Positions 34,451-42,825 of a stretch of 64,000 bases of DNA are shown piece by piece; within the stretch, counting starts at the first letter, position 1, and every line of letters starts with the position of its first letter. The notes under the pieces were generated by a model, which searched no databases, had not been told where the DNA came from, and saw nothing but the letters and a program-made list of their open reading frames with translations. The DNA is from Bacillus australimaris (GTDB taxonomy: Bacteria; Bacillota; Bacilli; Bacillales; Bacillaceae): assembly GCF_001307105.1 (NCBI RefSeq), contig NZ_LGYN01000026.1, positions 186,001-250,000 on the forward strand, written 5' to 3'. The translations under genes were made by a program, and so were the position numbers.

Positions 34451-34478
34451 TTTATATGATGTGTCAACTTTGTGTCAA
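34451..34478 (-). promoter_or_regulatory. SigA promoter of the COG4091-PTS operon
   Basis: Perfect -35 TTGACA (34473-34478) and -10 TATAAA (34451-34456) on the minus strand with a 16-bp spacer. A second TTGACA (34462-34467) lies 11 bp downstream of the first. Transcription would start near 34444, leaving a leader of about 140 nt. The remainder of the 34308-34550 gap is AT-rich operator DNA and the upstream gene's terminators. Confidence 0.75.
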
Positions 34479-34501
34479 GATAAAATCGATAAAATTTTCA
34501 A

Positions 34502-34529
34502 TTTTTTTGAGTCTAAAGACTCAAAAAAA
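34502..34529. terminator. Second hairpin after the SorC-type regulator gene
   Basis: A symmetrical stem GAGTC-TAAA-GACTC flanked by seven T and seven A residues. It can act as a terminator from either direction and stands back to back with the first terminator. Confidence 0.55.
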
Positions 34530-34551
34530 CTACCTAATCATATTAGGTAGT
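34523..34551 (-). terminator. Terminator of the SorC-type regulator gene
   Basis: A 10-bp perfect stem ACTACCTAAT-ATG-ATTAGGTAGT followed by seven T residues on the minus strand, starting at the last base of the stop codon. It separates the regulator transcript from the PTS operon. Confidence 0.9.
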
Positions 34552-35489
34552 TACGTTAATAAAGCATCTCCAGTTCGTTCATCCGTGATTAATACATGAA
34601 TTAGTCCACCTTCTAATGCCGCTCGGATTGCTTCCGTTTTTTCTTCTCCTCCAGCGACACCAATGACAAGCGGGATTTCTTTCAGCTTTTGCGGGCTTAT
34701 GCCCATCACCCGATCGTTCCATGGGTGAGGATACACTTCCCCTTGATGATCAATAAAGTTGTAACAAATGTCACCCGCTACATCCTTCGCTTGAAGAATA
34801 TCCTCTTCACCGCTTGTCATATAAGATTTCACCATCGTTGAATGCTGCGGAACCCCTCCAATTCCCACAACCGCAATATTTGATGATTCTCCTAGTTCAA
34901 TGACCTTTTTGATTGACGGCTGCCGGATTAGTACATCCTTCGCTTCTTTCGTATCTAGCATGACAGGCACATGTAAAAATTCACATTTAGATTTGAGTGC
35001 CTCTGTGCATCTTCCAATAATATAGTTGGCATGGATATCAACATCTTCATTTCCCACACCCCCAACAAGTGGAACAAATGTCACGGATGGATAATGCTGA
35101 ACAGACGTAAGCGCTTTTGCCATTTCATGCAAAGTGGTTCCTGAGGAAAAACCGATAACTTGTCCATCCTTTATCACTTTTAACAAAAAGCCTGCCGCCG
35201 CAGCGCCGATTCGGCTTTTCGTTGTTTCTTGGCTGAGCGTTTCCACACAGACGACTTCTCGCAGCCCATATTTCCGCTCAATTTTTCTTTCTAATGATCC
35301 ATATTGTTGATTCATTTCATCATGAATAATGATTTCCACGATTCCTGCTTCACGTGCTTTTGCCAAATATTTCGATATGAGCGAACGGCTCACCCCAACC
35401 GCTTCTGCTATTTTAGATTGAGTGGCACCTTCTTCATAATACATATGCGCAACCTTTATGAGCAGCCTTCTTTCATCATGGAATGTCAT
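34551..35489 (-). CDS. SorC/DeoR-type sugar-binding transcriptional regulator
   Basis: A 312-residue protein with an N-terminal helix-turn-helix (TQSKIAEAVGVSRSLISKYL, about residues 20-40) and a large C-terminal effector-binding domain of the SorC family (VIGFSSGTTLHEMAK, and IGVAGGEEKTEAIRAAL near the end). It probably binds a phosphorylated sugar and controls the PTS operon downstream. It has its own promoter and terminator and the same operator pair in front of both promoters, so it is likely autoregulated. Whether it represses or activates is inferred: operators lie at +1, which favours repression. Start ATG 35489 follows GAAAGAAGGG. Confidence 0.9.
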   Translation of the reverse strand: MTFHDERRLLIKVAHMYYEEGATQSKIAEAVGVSRSLISKYLAKAREAGIVEIIIHDEMNQQYGSLERKIERKYGLREVVCVETLSQETTKSRIGAAAAGFLLKVIKDGQVIGFSSGTTLHEMAKALTSVQHYPSVTFVPLVGGVGNEDVDIHANYIIGRCTEALKSKCEFLHVPVMLDTKEAKDVLIRQPSIKKVIELGESSNIAVVGIGGVPQHSTMVKSYMTSGEEDILQAKDVAGDICYNFIDHQGEVYPHPWNDRVMGISPQKLKEIPLVIGVAGGEEKTEAIRAALEGGLIHVLITDERTGDALLT

Positions 35490-35519
35490 AATAACCCTTC
35501 TTTCCGCTTAAGTGTTCCC

Positions 35520-35531
35520 TAACAAATGATA
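35520..35531 (-). promoter_or_regulatory. Islet operator E in front of the regulator gene
   Basis: TATCATTTGTTA on the minus strand, 11 of 12 bases of the palindrome, 19 bp from operator D. Confidence 0.65.
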
Positions 35532-35538
35532 TCTAAAA

Positions 35539-35550
35539 TAACATTTGTTA
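35539..35550 (-). promoter_or_regulatory. Islet operator D at the transcription start of the regulator gene
   Basis: A perfect TAACAAATGTTA on the minus strand, 7 bp after the -10 box. The D-E spacing (19 bp) equals the A-B spacing at the PTS promoter. Confidence 0.7.
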
Positions 35551-35557
35551 AAAACAG

Positions 35558-35584
35558 ATTATATGAAAAAAATAACAGAGTCAA
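35558..35584 (-). promoter_or_regulatory. SigA promoter of the SorC-type regulator gene
   Basis: TTGACT at 35579-35584 and a perfect TATAAT at 35558-35563 on the minus strand, spacer 15 bp. Confidence 0.65.
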
Positions 35585-35612
35585 TACTAGAGACGTGCTC
35601 TCTCACAAGAAT

Positions 35613-35640
35613 GAAAAAAGCCGCACATAAGCGGCGGCTT
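35613..35640 (-). terminator. Terminator of sigG
   Basis: Stem AAGCCGC / GCGGCTT followed by a T run on the minus strand, beginning at the sigG stop codon. It isolates sigG from the accessory islet. Confidence 0.88.
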
Positions 35641-36419
35641 TAAAAGATGTTTTTATTCATTTGTTTAATGGCTGCTTTTTCAAGTCTTGAGACTTGTGCT
35701 TGAGAAATCCCGATCTCTTCAGCGACTTCCATCTGTGTTTTGCCTTGGAAGAAGCGTTTGCGAAGAATCATTTTTTCCCGATCATTCAATCGGCGCATTC
35801 CCTCTTTTAAGGCCAATTCTTCTACCCATTGTGTATCTTTGTTCCGCTCGTCACTAATTTGATCCATCACATAAATCGGATCTCCTCCGTCATTATAGAT
35901 CGGTTCAAACAAAGATACAGGATCTTGAATCGCATCTAGGGCAAAGACAATTTCCTCATGAGGCACTTCCAGCACTTTGGCAATGTCTTCTGCCGTTGGC
36001 TCCTTGCTTGTCTCACTAATCAGCCTCTCACGGACCTGAAGCGCCTTATAGGCAATATCTCTTAGTGAGCGAGACACCCGAATCGGATTGTTATCACGCA
36101 AGTATCGACGGATTTCTCCTATGATCATAGGGACCGCATAAGTTGAAAATCTGACATTGTGGCTTAAATCAAAATTATCAATTGATTTCATTAATCCGAT
36201 ACAGCCTACTTGGAAGAGATCATCCACATACTCGCCTCTGTTGTTAAAACGCTGAATCACACTTAAAACCAACCGCAAATTGCCATTGACTAGCTTTTCT
36301 CTTGCTGTATCGTCACCCTCATCTTGCAGCTGTCTGAACAATTTTCTCATCTCTTCGTTTTTCAGAACAGGCAGTTTGGAGGTGTCGACTCCGCAGATTT
36401 CCACTTTATTTCTGGACAC
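35640..36419 (-). CDS. sigG: Sporulation sigma factor SigG (late forespore)
   Basis: RNA polymerase sigma factor of the engulfed forespore. The 259-residue SigB/F/G type protein has region 2 (DLFQVGCIGLMKSIDNFD) and the region 4 helix-turn-helix TQMEVAEEIGISQAQVSRLE. The start is GTG at 36419 with GGGAGGG upstream. It follows sigE and carries a SigF-type promoter upstream, as expected for SigF-dependent expression in the forespore. Confidence 0.97.
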   Translation of the reverse strand: MSRNKVEICGVDTSKLPVLKNEEMRKLFRQLQDEGDDTAREKLVNGNLRLVLSVIQRFNNRGEYVDDLFQVGCIGLMKSIDNFDLSHNVRFSTYAVPMIIGEIRRYLRDNNPIRVSRSLRDIAYKALQVRERLISETSKEPTAEDIAKVLEVPHEEIVFALDAIQDPVSLFEPIYNDGGDPIYVMDQISDERNKDTQWVEELALKEGMRRLNDREKMILRKRFFQGKTQMEVAEEIGISQAQVSRLEKAAIKQMNKNIF

Positions 36420-36455
36420 TTTTTTCCCTCCCTACAGGAGCTGTTATACAAAGTT

Positions 36456-36484
36456 CAGTATCTCCTTGGAATGGAAAAATATGC
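36456..36484 (-). promoter_or_regulatory. SigF/SigG-type promoter of sigG
   Basis: GCATA (-35) and GGAGATACTG (-10, full fit to GGNNANAHTR) on the minus strand with a 14-bp spacer. This agrees with known SigF-directed sigG transcription. Confidence 0.78.
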
Positions 36485-36562
36485 ACGATGGATGACGAGA
36501 ATCATGAGAAAAGAAGTTGATTCCTTTGACAGCAAAGGGACAGAGCTTTCAAAAAAATTTTT

Positions 36563-37282
36563 TTAGACCATTTTGTTAAATTCTTTTTGTAATCGTTTAA
36601 TAATTCTTTTTTCAAGCCTTGAAATATACGACTGAGAAATCCCAAGCATGTCAGCAACATCTTTTTGGGTTTTTTCCTCACCGCCGACCAAACCGAACCT
36701 GAGCTCCATGATCTGCTTTTCACGATCATTCAATTGCTCCAATGCTTTTTTCAGCAATTTTTTATCTACATTTGCTTCAATATCCCGCGTGATAATATCA
36801 TCATCTGTCCCAAGTACGTCTGATAAAAGCAGTTCATTTCCGTCCCAATCAATGTTGAGCGGCTCATCAAATGACACTTCAGAACGGATTTTATTATTTC
36901 GGCGCAAATACATCAAAATCTCATTTTCAATACACCTGGAAGCATATGTTGCAAGTTTGATCTTTTTTTCTGGGTTAAAGGTATTCACTGCCTTGATGAG
37001 GCCAATGGTTCCAATACTAATTAAATCCTCAATATTAATCCCTGTGTTTTCAAATTTTCTTGCGATATAGACGACTAACCGCAAGTTTCTTTCGATCAGA
37101 ATGGCCCTTGCAGTTTGATCACCTTTTGGTAATTTGACAAGCAGTTCCTGCTCTTCATCCTTTGATAATGGAGGCGGCAGCGCCTCACTTCCACCAATAT
37201 AATAAATCTCATCACTCTTTAGACCTAGCTTCATGAGGAGTTTATACCAGTAGTAAGTGAATTTAAATTTTAATTTTTTCAT
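36563..37282 (-). CDS. sigE: Sporulation sigma factor SigE precursor (early mother cell)
   Basis: First mother-cell-specific sigma factor, made as an inactive pro-protein. The 239 residues begin with the membrane-associated pro-sequence of about 27 residues ([16 protein letters not shown]) that SpoIIGA removes. Region 2 ([19 protein letters not shown]) and a region 4 HTH ([20 protein letters not shown]) follow. The start at ATG 37282 follows GAAGGGAG and matches B. subtilis; 37306 is rejected. It follows spoIIGA by 58 bp and is co-expressed with it. Confidence 0.97.
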   Translation of the reverse strand: MKKLKFKFTYYWYKLLMKLGLKSDEIYYIGGSEALPPPLSKDEEQELLVKLPKGDQTARAILIERNLRLVVYIARKFENTGINIEDLISIGTIGLIKAVNTFNPEKKIKLATYASRCIENEILMYLRRNNKIRSEVSFDEPLNIDWDGNELLLSDVLGTDDDIITRDIEANVDKKLLKKALEQLNDREKQIMELRFGLVGGEEKTQKDVADMLGISQSYISRLEKRIIKRLQKEFNKMV

Positions 37283-37340
37283 CTTCTTCTCCCTTCTAAA
37301 TGTCAAGTTGACCTCGTAAGATAAAAGACATCACCAAAAC

Positions 37341-38270
37341 TTAAGACACCCCTTCGATGATTTTTCCGTCTAACATATCTGGATGAACGATGGATTGAAA
37401 TTCCTGATCTGCTGATAAACCGCTCAGACTCATGCCTACAAAACACTTCGCCGGCTGGATCATATGCGTTTTTGTATAAATGACGACCGTATCTGGTTTT
37501 AAGCACAGCAGAAACCCATGATCATGACCGACTGCTCGATATGGAACAAGTCTTAAACGATCAAGAAGCGGAAATCGATCATCGAGCTTTTGCATCACTT
37601 CAACAGGATGAGACTGCTTTATGAGTTCTATAAACGGCTCTCCGCAAATGGACATGAGCTGATCAGCCTGAACGATCATAACAGGTGTTTTCGTCATAGG
37701 ATCATACAGCTGATTGCCAGAATCGACGAGTCCCTTTAAGCGGATGGTCTCCCCGTGAATGTGTATCTCTACAAGCACTTGTTCATCATACTGTCTTTTT
37801 TTCGCACCAACCTCTCCTAATCTTTTCTTTGAAAACAGCCAAATCGCAGGAAAGCCGGTTAAAACGAAAAGCCAGCTAATCGGATCACCAAAGCCATCAT
37901 TTTGTGAAATCAGCAGCCCATCTTGAATGACTGTATTGGTTTGTAAAAAGGAATGAACCCCGATCATGCCTCCTCCCATCAAAAATGTTACAAAGTAAAA
38001 AGCAAACAGGTTTTGAAAAAAGGAACGAAATCTTTGAAAACCAAAGGTCGCAAGCACGATTAAGACAGAAAAAAGTAGTTTGCCTAAAGGGTGTGACACA
38101 AACATTGCAAATGGTGTAAAGAGCAAGAGAACAATGCTCGATCCAATGAGAGCTCCTAACATATATCGCCTTTTTTTTACTTGTCGTTTGAGAATAAATG
38201 CCGTGAGTAAGAGAAGCAATAGATCAAAACAAAAGTTTAACAGCCAAATCACATCTAAATATATGACCAC
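37341..38270 (-). CDS. spoIIGA: SpoIIGA, pro-SigE processing aspartic protease
   Basis: A membrane protein whose N-terminal half has five hydrophobic segments (residues about 1-150) and whose C-terminal half is an aspartic protease-like domain with the motif GLVDSGNQLYDP near residue 180. It is activated by SpoIIR from the forespore and cleaves pro-SigE in the mother cell. The start is GTG at 38270, 6 bp after AAAGGAG. It heads the spoIIG operon with sigE. Confidence 0.95.
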   Translation of the reverse strand: MVIYLDVIWLLNFCFDLLLLLLTAFILKRQVKKRRYMLGALIGSSIVLLLFTPFAMFVSHPLGKLLFSVLIVLATFGFQRFRSFFQNLFAFYFVTFLMGGGMIGVHSFLQTNTVIQDGLLISQNDGFGDPISWLFVLTGFPAIWLFSKKRLGEVGAKKRQYDEQVLVEIHIHGETIRLKGLVDSGNQLYDPMTKTPVMIVQADQLMSICGEPFIELIKQSHPVEVMQKLDDRFPLLDRLRLVPYRAVGHDHGFLLCLKPDTVVIYTKTHMIQPAKCFVGMSLSGLSADQEFQSIVHPDMLDGKIIEGVS

Positions 38271-38329
38271 CTTCTGCTCCTTTCATCTGAAACAAAGAAT
38301 CAAAAGCAGTACTTGCACTTGTTTGTACC

Positions 38330-38363
38330 AGTATAAAACAGTCATGAGATGGAAGTCTGTCAA
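38330..38363 (-). promoter_or_regulatory. spoIIG promoter (SigA with 22-bp spacer, Spo0A-activated type)
   Basis: Perfect TTGACA at 38358-38363 and TATACT at 38330-38335 on the minus strand are separated by 22 bp, the same unusual spacing as in B. subtilis spoIIG. Spo0A-P compensates by binding at the -35 region. Confidence 0.85.
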
Positions 38364-38410
38364 TTCTTGTTGGGGATGATAGAGAACTTTTGGTGGATTG
38401 TTATTGTTTT

Positions 38411-38417
38411 TGTCGAG
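38411..38417 (+). promoter_or_regulatory. Possible Spo0A box upstream of spoIIG
   Basis: TGTCGAG, one mismatch from the 0A box TGTCGAA, lies 48 bp upstream of the -35 box of the spoIIG promoter. Confidence 0.45.
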
Positions 38418-38468
38418 GAATGAGACGGGAAGCAAGTGAACGTTCTCCCGGACAAGCTTTCAAAAAGA

Positions 38469-38499
38469 AAAAGACACGCTCAAAGGAGTCGTGTCTTTT
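38469..38499 (-). terminator. Terminator of bpr
   Basis: Stem AAAAGACACG / CGTGTCTTTT with an 11-nt loop, T-rich on the minus strand, 10 bp after the bpr stop. Confidence 0.85.
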
Positions 38500-38508
38500 G
38501 TTTAAGGA

Positions 38509-41500
38509 TTATTTTTCATTAATATTTAATGTACCTGAAGCCTTTTGTCTTGTGACATTTCCATAATCATCCCGCACAATCACTTCTATGACCGCACCTT
38601 TTGCTTTGGCGGTAGAAGTAGCTGTCCAGTAGCCTTCATACATTCCCTTGGCAACCTCACGAAGCGGCAGCTCTGTTGTATTTTGCAACTTTGATCTCGC
38701 ATTTGTGAGCGGCATATGAATGACAAATGTTGCGTCTAGCTTTTCCCTGCTGTTAAATGAAATTTTAACGGATTCTCCTGATGATAGATTGACATTCTCT
38801 TCTGGAGTCAGCTGAGTAATTTCAGGTGCCTCGTATTGAACATCGATCGTCACTTTTTTAGTCGTTTTGTTTCCAGCTGCATCTTTCGCTGTTACATTGA
38901 TCGTATTTTTTCCGTTCTCAAGCAGTATTCTTGCAGAATATGTCCCATCTTTTATGGTGGCTTTTTTCCCATTCACGGTGACTTGATCAAGGTGATCATC
39001 CGTTACTTTTCCTTCTACAGTGAGCGATTCTTTATTAAACTTTTCCCCTTTTTTCGGTGTATCAATCGTCAGTGATGGGGCTGTTTGATCAATGATGACT
39101 TTTACTGGTTCGGATCGTTTTGTTGAGCCTTTCTCTGTAACAGTCGCTGCCGTGAATACATGCTCTCCACTTGAAACTGTGAGCTTCTCTTTAAAAGCAC
39201 CTGACTGGTCAGCCTTTACTTTGGCAACCTCTTCATCGTTTTGATAGAGCGCTACATCAAGTCCAGGAGAGGCATTTCCTTCAATCTCCAGTTCATTTTT
39301 ATTCGTTATCGTTCCTGCCTTTGGAGATATAATCTCTGGCACATCTGCTTCATAGTCAACAAGCGCACGAATCATATAATTGCCCTCTTCTTTTGGAGAA
39401 GGAGAAAAGGCACCGCTTGTCAGCTGCCAGCTTCTTTCAGCATTCGGCCCATCTTCATCTGTTGCAAGTCCAGGAGATTCAGTATTTTTTTTCGTTTGAA
39501 TGTAGACAAGATAGAAATGACCATCTACCGTAATGGCTTGATCCTCTAAATCGACTTTTGTCCATTCACCATTACGCAGCGCATTCGCTTTTAGAGGCCC
39601 GGCAATTTTCTCACCTGGAGCTCCATCCTTCCCAGAAGCATCGTACACTTCAACCGCAAATTCATTTCCGCCGGGAGCTGGCCACTCTGATGTCCAAAAA
39701 CGGAAAAGCCCCCCTGTCACTTGCGCTTGTTTCTTCCCCTTTTCTAATGAAAATTTCACAGCCCATCCATTGCCAGGATCATAGAAAGCACGTGCATTTT
39801 CAGCTGTTCCGTCATCATAGCCAATTTCGCCGGCAAAACCGATGAAAGGCTCTAATTGAATGGCTTTTTCAAGCGGTTTTTCTCTCACATCTGCTGTGAA
39901 AGAATATCCTTTAAACCCTTTCGCAAAAACTTTGACTGTATACACACCACTCAATGCCTCTAGAGAAAACTCACCGGATTCATCTGTTTTCACCGGCTCA
40001 ATTTTCGCATCCTCTACAAGATAAACGGTGGCACCCTTTACTTTTTCACCCGTTGTTTCGCTTACAATGGTGCCAGAAATCGTTCGTTTCTCAAGTGGCT
40101 GCAAAGAGAAATTCGCCTCTGCCGCGTTATTTGAGGAAATATTGACCTTTTGGGTGCGTGATTCAAAGCCGTATGCTTCAGCTTTTAATGTAAATTCTCC
40201 CGCACCATGAGAAAGCTGATATCTCCCTGTCGCTTCATCTGTGTACGTAGATTTGCCGCTTTCAAGCACACTGATTTCTGCCTTCATTGGAAGAGCTTTA
40301 ATAGACGGAGCATCTAAGCTTTTTTCCTTTTTCATCCGGACATGCTTTTCTTTTATTTTAGCAGGCTTTGCACTTTTCGGATCGACGGATTTCTTATGCT
40401 GCTGTAGAGACTTTTCTTTTTTGATAACGCCAAGTTGTTTCTTTGCTTTTTGAGGCAGAGCTTGATCTGTTATGTTCACATCATCTAAATAAAAACCATC
40501 TTTTGTCACACTGCCATCCGTTCTGAGCTGAAAAATAACCCTTACGTTTTGACCTTTGTATGCAGATAAATCAACTTCGCCAGCTGTCCATCCATTTGTT
40601 TTGCCTGTGTAAGCTGCCACTTGGACAGCCTCTTCCCCCTCAGGCTGCACATGGATATACACATAGTCATAATTTGCTTCAAGGTCATGCCAGTATTGAT
40701 ATTGTAAAAAGGACGAGCCTGACTCAGGTACAGCAATCATCGGCATGGATAAATGAGCATCTGTTTGATTTTCATAAGAACTGTCTAGGTTTGTGGCGTA
40801 GACATGCTCTCCAGTAAAGGCTTGCTTCGGACCTGTCGACGGTTTTCCCCACTGCCAAGGATCTTTTGTTCCACCACTGAACCATCCACTTGGCCATGCT
40901 TCAAAATCTTGCGAGTAGCCAGTCGTGATGGATGTTTTAATCGGAATCGTATACGGTTCTGATGGGGCTTCATTTTCTCCAAAATCTTTCACAATCCATC
41001 TGTATGTGACGTTTTCACCCTCAAGTTCAGGAAGCTGGACAACATAGGTCCCTTTTAAATGATGTCCATCCGTACGTTTTGCTTGCAGCGTCTCCCATTC
41101 CCCTTGATCTACTCGGTAAGTCAAGGATACATGTGTCACAGCTACTTCATCTTCTGCTGTGATGGTCAAAGGTGTTGGTGTAGAGGCAAAGATTTCATTC
41201 GGTCCTTTATGAGAAAAAACCGGTGGTTCAGAATCTTCTCCTTCTTTTGTGACCTGTCCTTCAACCTTGCCAATACCATCTGTTAATGCCATGATTGCCT
41301 CTCTGGCATCAACTAAACCTGCCCCATAGCCATTGTTAGGGGATTCCGGGAATTGCTGATCTGTCAACGGCTTTGCTGTATCAATGAGAATTTGTTCGAT
41401 CTCTTCAACAGAAAGATCTGACTGTACTTGGCGTAGAAGAGCCACAACAGCTGAAACATGCGGACCTGCCATCGATGTCCCATTCCAGCCATCCTCGTAC

Positions 41501-42825
41501 CCTTTCCCAGGAATAGAAGAACGAATGTTTACCCCTGGGGCCGCAATATCTGGTTTCATCACGCCATATGGAGATGGACCTTGCAAAGAGAAAGACCCCA
41601 ATTTATTGTTTTGATCCGTTGCACCCGTCGCAAAAACTTCTTGATAGTTTGCAGGATTTGCAATTGATCCCTCACCACCAGGGTTAAATAAATCGGTGTT
41701 GCCAGCTGAAAACTCTGGGAAGATGTCCGCTGCTCTCCAAGCATTGACCACATCTTTATACCAATCATCAAGACCAGGCCCACCGCCCCAAGAATTATTG
41801 ACCACGTCTGGCGCCTTTTCTGGATGAGGGTTTCCGCTTTCATCTTTTGGCGCTAAAATCCATTCACCTGCATCAAGCAAATCAGCATCTGTCCCACCAT
41901 CATCTGAGAAAGCTTTCACCGCGATCCATTTTGCTCCTGGTGCGACTCCGATTTGATTCTCTCCATCTGGCTCAGAGCCAACCATCGTTCCCGTCACATG
42001 TGTACCATGCTCTAAATCATCGTATGGCGTTTCAGATCCTGTCGTTGCATCGTACCAATTGAATTCATGAGAGGGTTCATTCGGACGTGCTGGATCAAAT
42101 CCGCGGTATTTTTCTTTTAATGCAGGATGCTCCCATTCCACACCTGTATCAATGCTTGCCACAACAGTACCAGTACCGTCATAACCTAAAGCCCACGCTT
42201 CTGGGGCATGAACCTGAGAAATGTTCCACTCGACTCCATCTGCTGCTTTGATTTGTTTATTCGGCTTTGAAATCTTCAAATCTACAGGACGATGGATTTG
42301 ACGAATTTCATTTGGCAGCACTTGATCTACTTCTGGAAAGGAAGCCACCTTTTCCATGACTTCTTTCGTTCCCGTCACAGCAAGACCATTCACAATATAG
42401 TACGAATGAATATCCTTCACTTGCTTTTTCTTTTGCTCCTTTTGCAAATACGCAAGCAGCGCTCCCTGTGTCTCTTCAGACGTGGCTCTTAGTTCTGATA
42501 CGACAGCTGACCTTTTTGTGTACTGCGTTTTAGCCGCTGTTAATTTCTGTTTTTTGGCTTTGGAAACAGCATCCTTCGCCACTTTTTGCGTATTTGTTTG
42601 TTCCTTCATTTTGACTAAAAAAGTCACCTTGTCATTTTGCTGAAACTGTTTCATTAATCTAGATGAGATCTTTGCTTTTGTTTTCTTGGAGGAAACTGCT
42701 TCCTCCTGATATGAGGTAGAAGTCGATTTTGCTTGAACCATCCCAAAGTTTGTCATTGTTAAAGTACCAATCACCAAAAGACTCATCAAACGATAGCCGG
42801 CGGTTTTGCGAAATTTCACTTTCAA
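38509..42825 (-). CDS. bpr: Bacillopeptidase F, secreted subtilisin-family serine protease
   Basis: A secreted minor extracellular protease of 1438 residues. It has a signal peptide (about 1-32) and an I9-type propeptide (about 55-180). The S8 catalytic domain follows, with the triad D226 (ASIDTG), H273 (HGTHVTG) and S451 (GTSMAGP) and oxyanion Asn in VVNNSWGG. After this come a jelly-roll-like region, carboxypeptidase-regulatory-like repeats (ISGTIVSETTGEKVKGATV) and Big-type tandem domains in the last 250 residues. The start is TTG 42825 after GAGGAGGAGGG. It lies between ftsZ and spoIIGA as in B. subtilis. No sorting signal is seen. Confidence 0.95.
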   Translation of the reverse strand: MKVKFRKTAGYRLMSLLVIGTLTMTNFGMVQAKSTSTSYQEEAVSSKKTKAKISSRLMKQFQQNDKVTFLVKMKEQTNTQKVAKDAVSKAKKQKLTAAKTQYTKRSAVVSELRATSEETQGALLAYLQKEQKKKQVKDIHSYYIVNGLAVTGTKEVMEKVASFPEVDQVLPNEIRQIHRPVDLKISKPNKQIKAADGVEWNISQVHAPEAWALGYDGTGTVVASIDTGVEWEHPALKEKYRGFDPARPNEPSHEFNWYDATTGSETPYDDLEHGTHVTGTMVGSEPDGENQIGVAPGAKWIAVKAFSDDGGTDADLLDAGEWILAPKDESGNPHPEKAPDVVNNSWGGGPGLDDWYKDVVNAWRAADIFPEFSAGNTDLFNPGGEGSIANPANYQEVFATGATDQNNKLGSFSLQGPSPYGVMKPDIAAPGVNIRSSIPGKGYEDGWNGTSMAGPHVSAVVALLRQVQSDLSVEEIEQILIDTAKPLTDQQFPESPNNGYGAGLVDAREAIMALTDGIGKVEGQVTKEGEDSEPPVFSHKGPNEIFASTPTPLTITAEDEVAVTHVSLTYRVDQGEWETLQAKRTDGHHLKGTYVVQLPELEGENVTYRWIVKDFGENEAPSEPYTIPIKTSITTGYSQDFEAWPSGWFSGGTKDPWQWGKPSTGPKQAFTGEHVYATNLDSSYENQTDAHLSMPMIAVPESGSSFLQYQYWHDLEANYDYVYIHVQPEGEEAVQVAAYTGKTNGWTAGEVDLSAYKGQNVRVIFQLRTDGSVTKDGFYLDDVNITDQALPQKAKKQLGVIKKEKSLQQHKKSVDPKSAKPAKIKEKHVRMKKEKSLDAPSIKALPMKAEISVLESGKSTYTDEATGRYQLSHGAGEFTLKAEAYGFESRTQKVNISSNNAAEANFSLQPLEKRTISGTIVSETTGEKVKGATVYLVEDAKIEPVKTDESGEFSLEALSGVYTVKVFAKGFKGYSFTADVREKPLEKAIQLEPFIGFAGEIGYDDGTAENARAFYDPGNGWAVKFSLEKGKKQAQVTGGLFRFWTSEWPAPGGNEFAVEVYDASGKDGAPGEKIAGPLKANALRNGEWTKVDLEDQAITVDGHFYLVYIQTKKNTESPGLATDEDGPNAERSWQLTSGAFSPSPKEEGNYMIRALVDYEADVPEIISPKAGTITNKNELEIEGNASPGLDVALYQNDEEVAKVKADQSGAFKEKLTVSSGEHVFTAATVTEKGSTKRSEPVKVIIDQTAPSLTIDTPKKGEKFNKESLTVEGKVTDDHLDQVTVNGKKATIKDGTYSARILLENGKNTINVTAKDAAGNKTTKKVTIDVQYEAPEITQLTPEENVNLSSGESVKISFNSREKLDATFVIHMPLTNARSKLQNTTELPLREVAKGMYEGYWTATSTAKAKGAVIEVIVRDDYGNVTRQKASGTLNINEK

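Noticed and set aside
36648..37070. 140-codon plus-strand frame opposite sigE
   Set aside because: It is a serine-rich shadow of the conserved sigE sequence, with no start signal of its own.
37303..37506. A separate small gene between spoIIGA and sigE
   Set aside because: The frame lies almost wholly inside the spoIIGA coding region in another frame.
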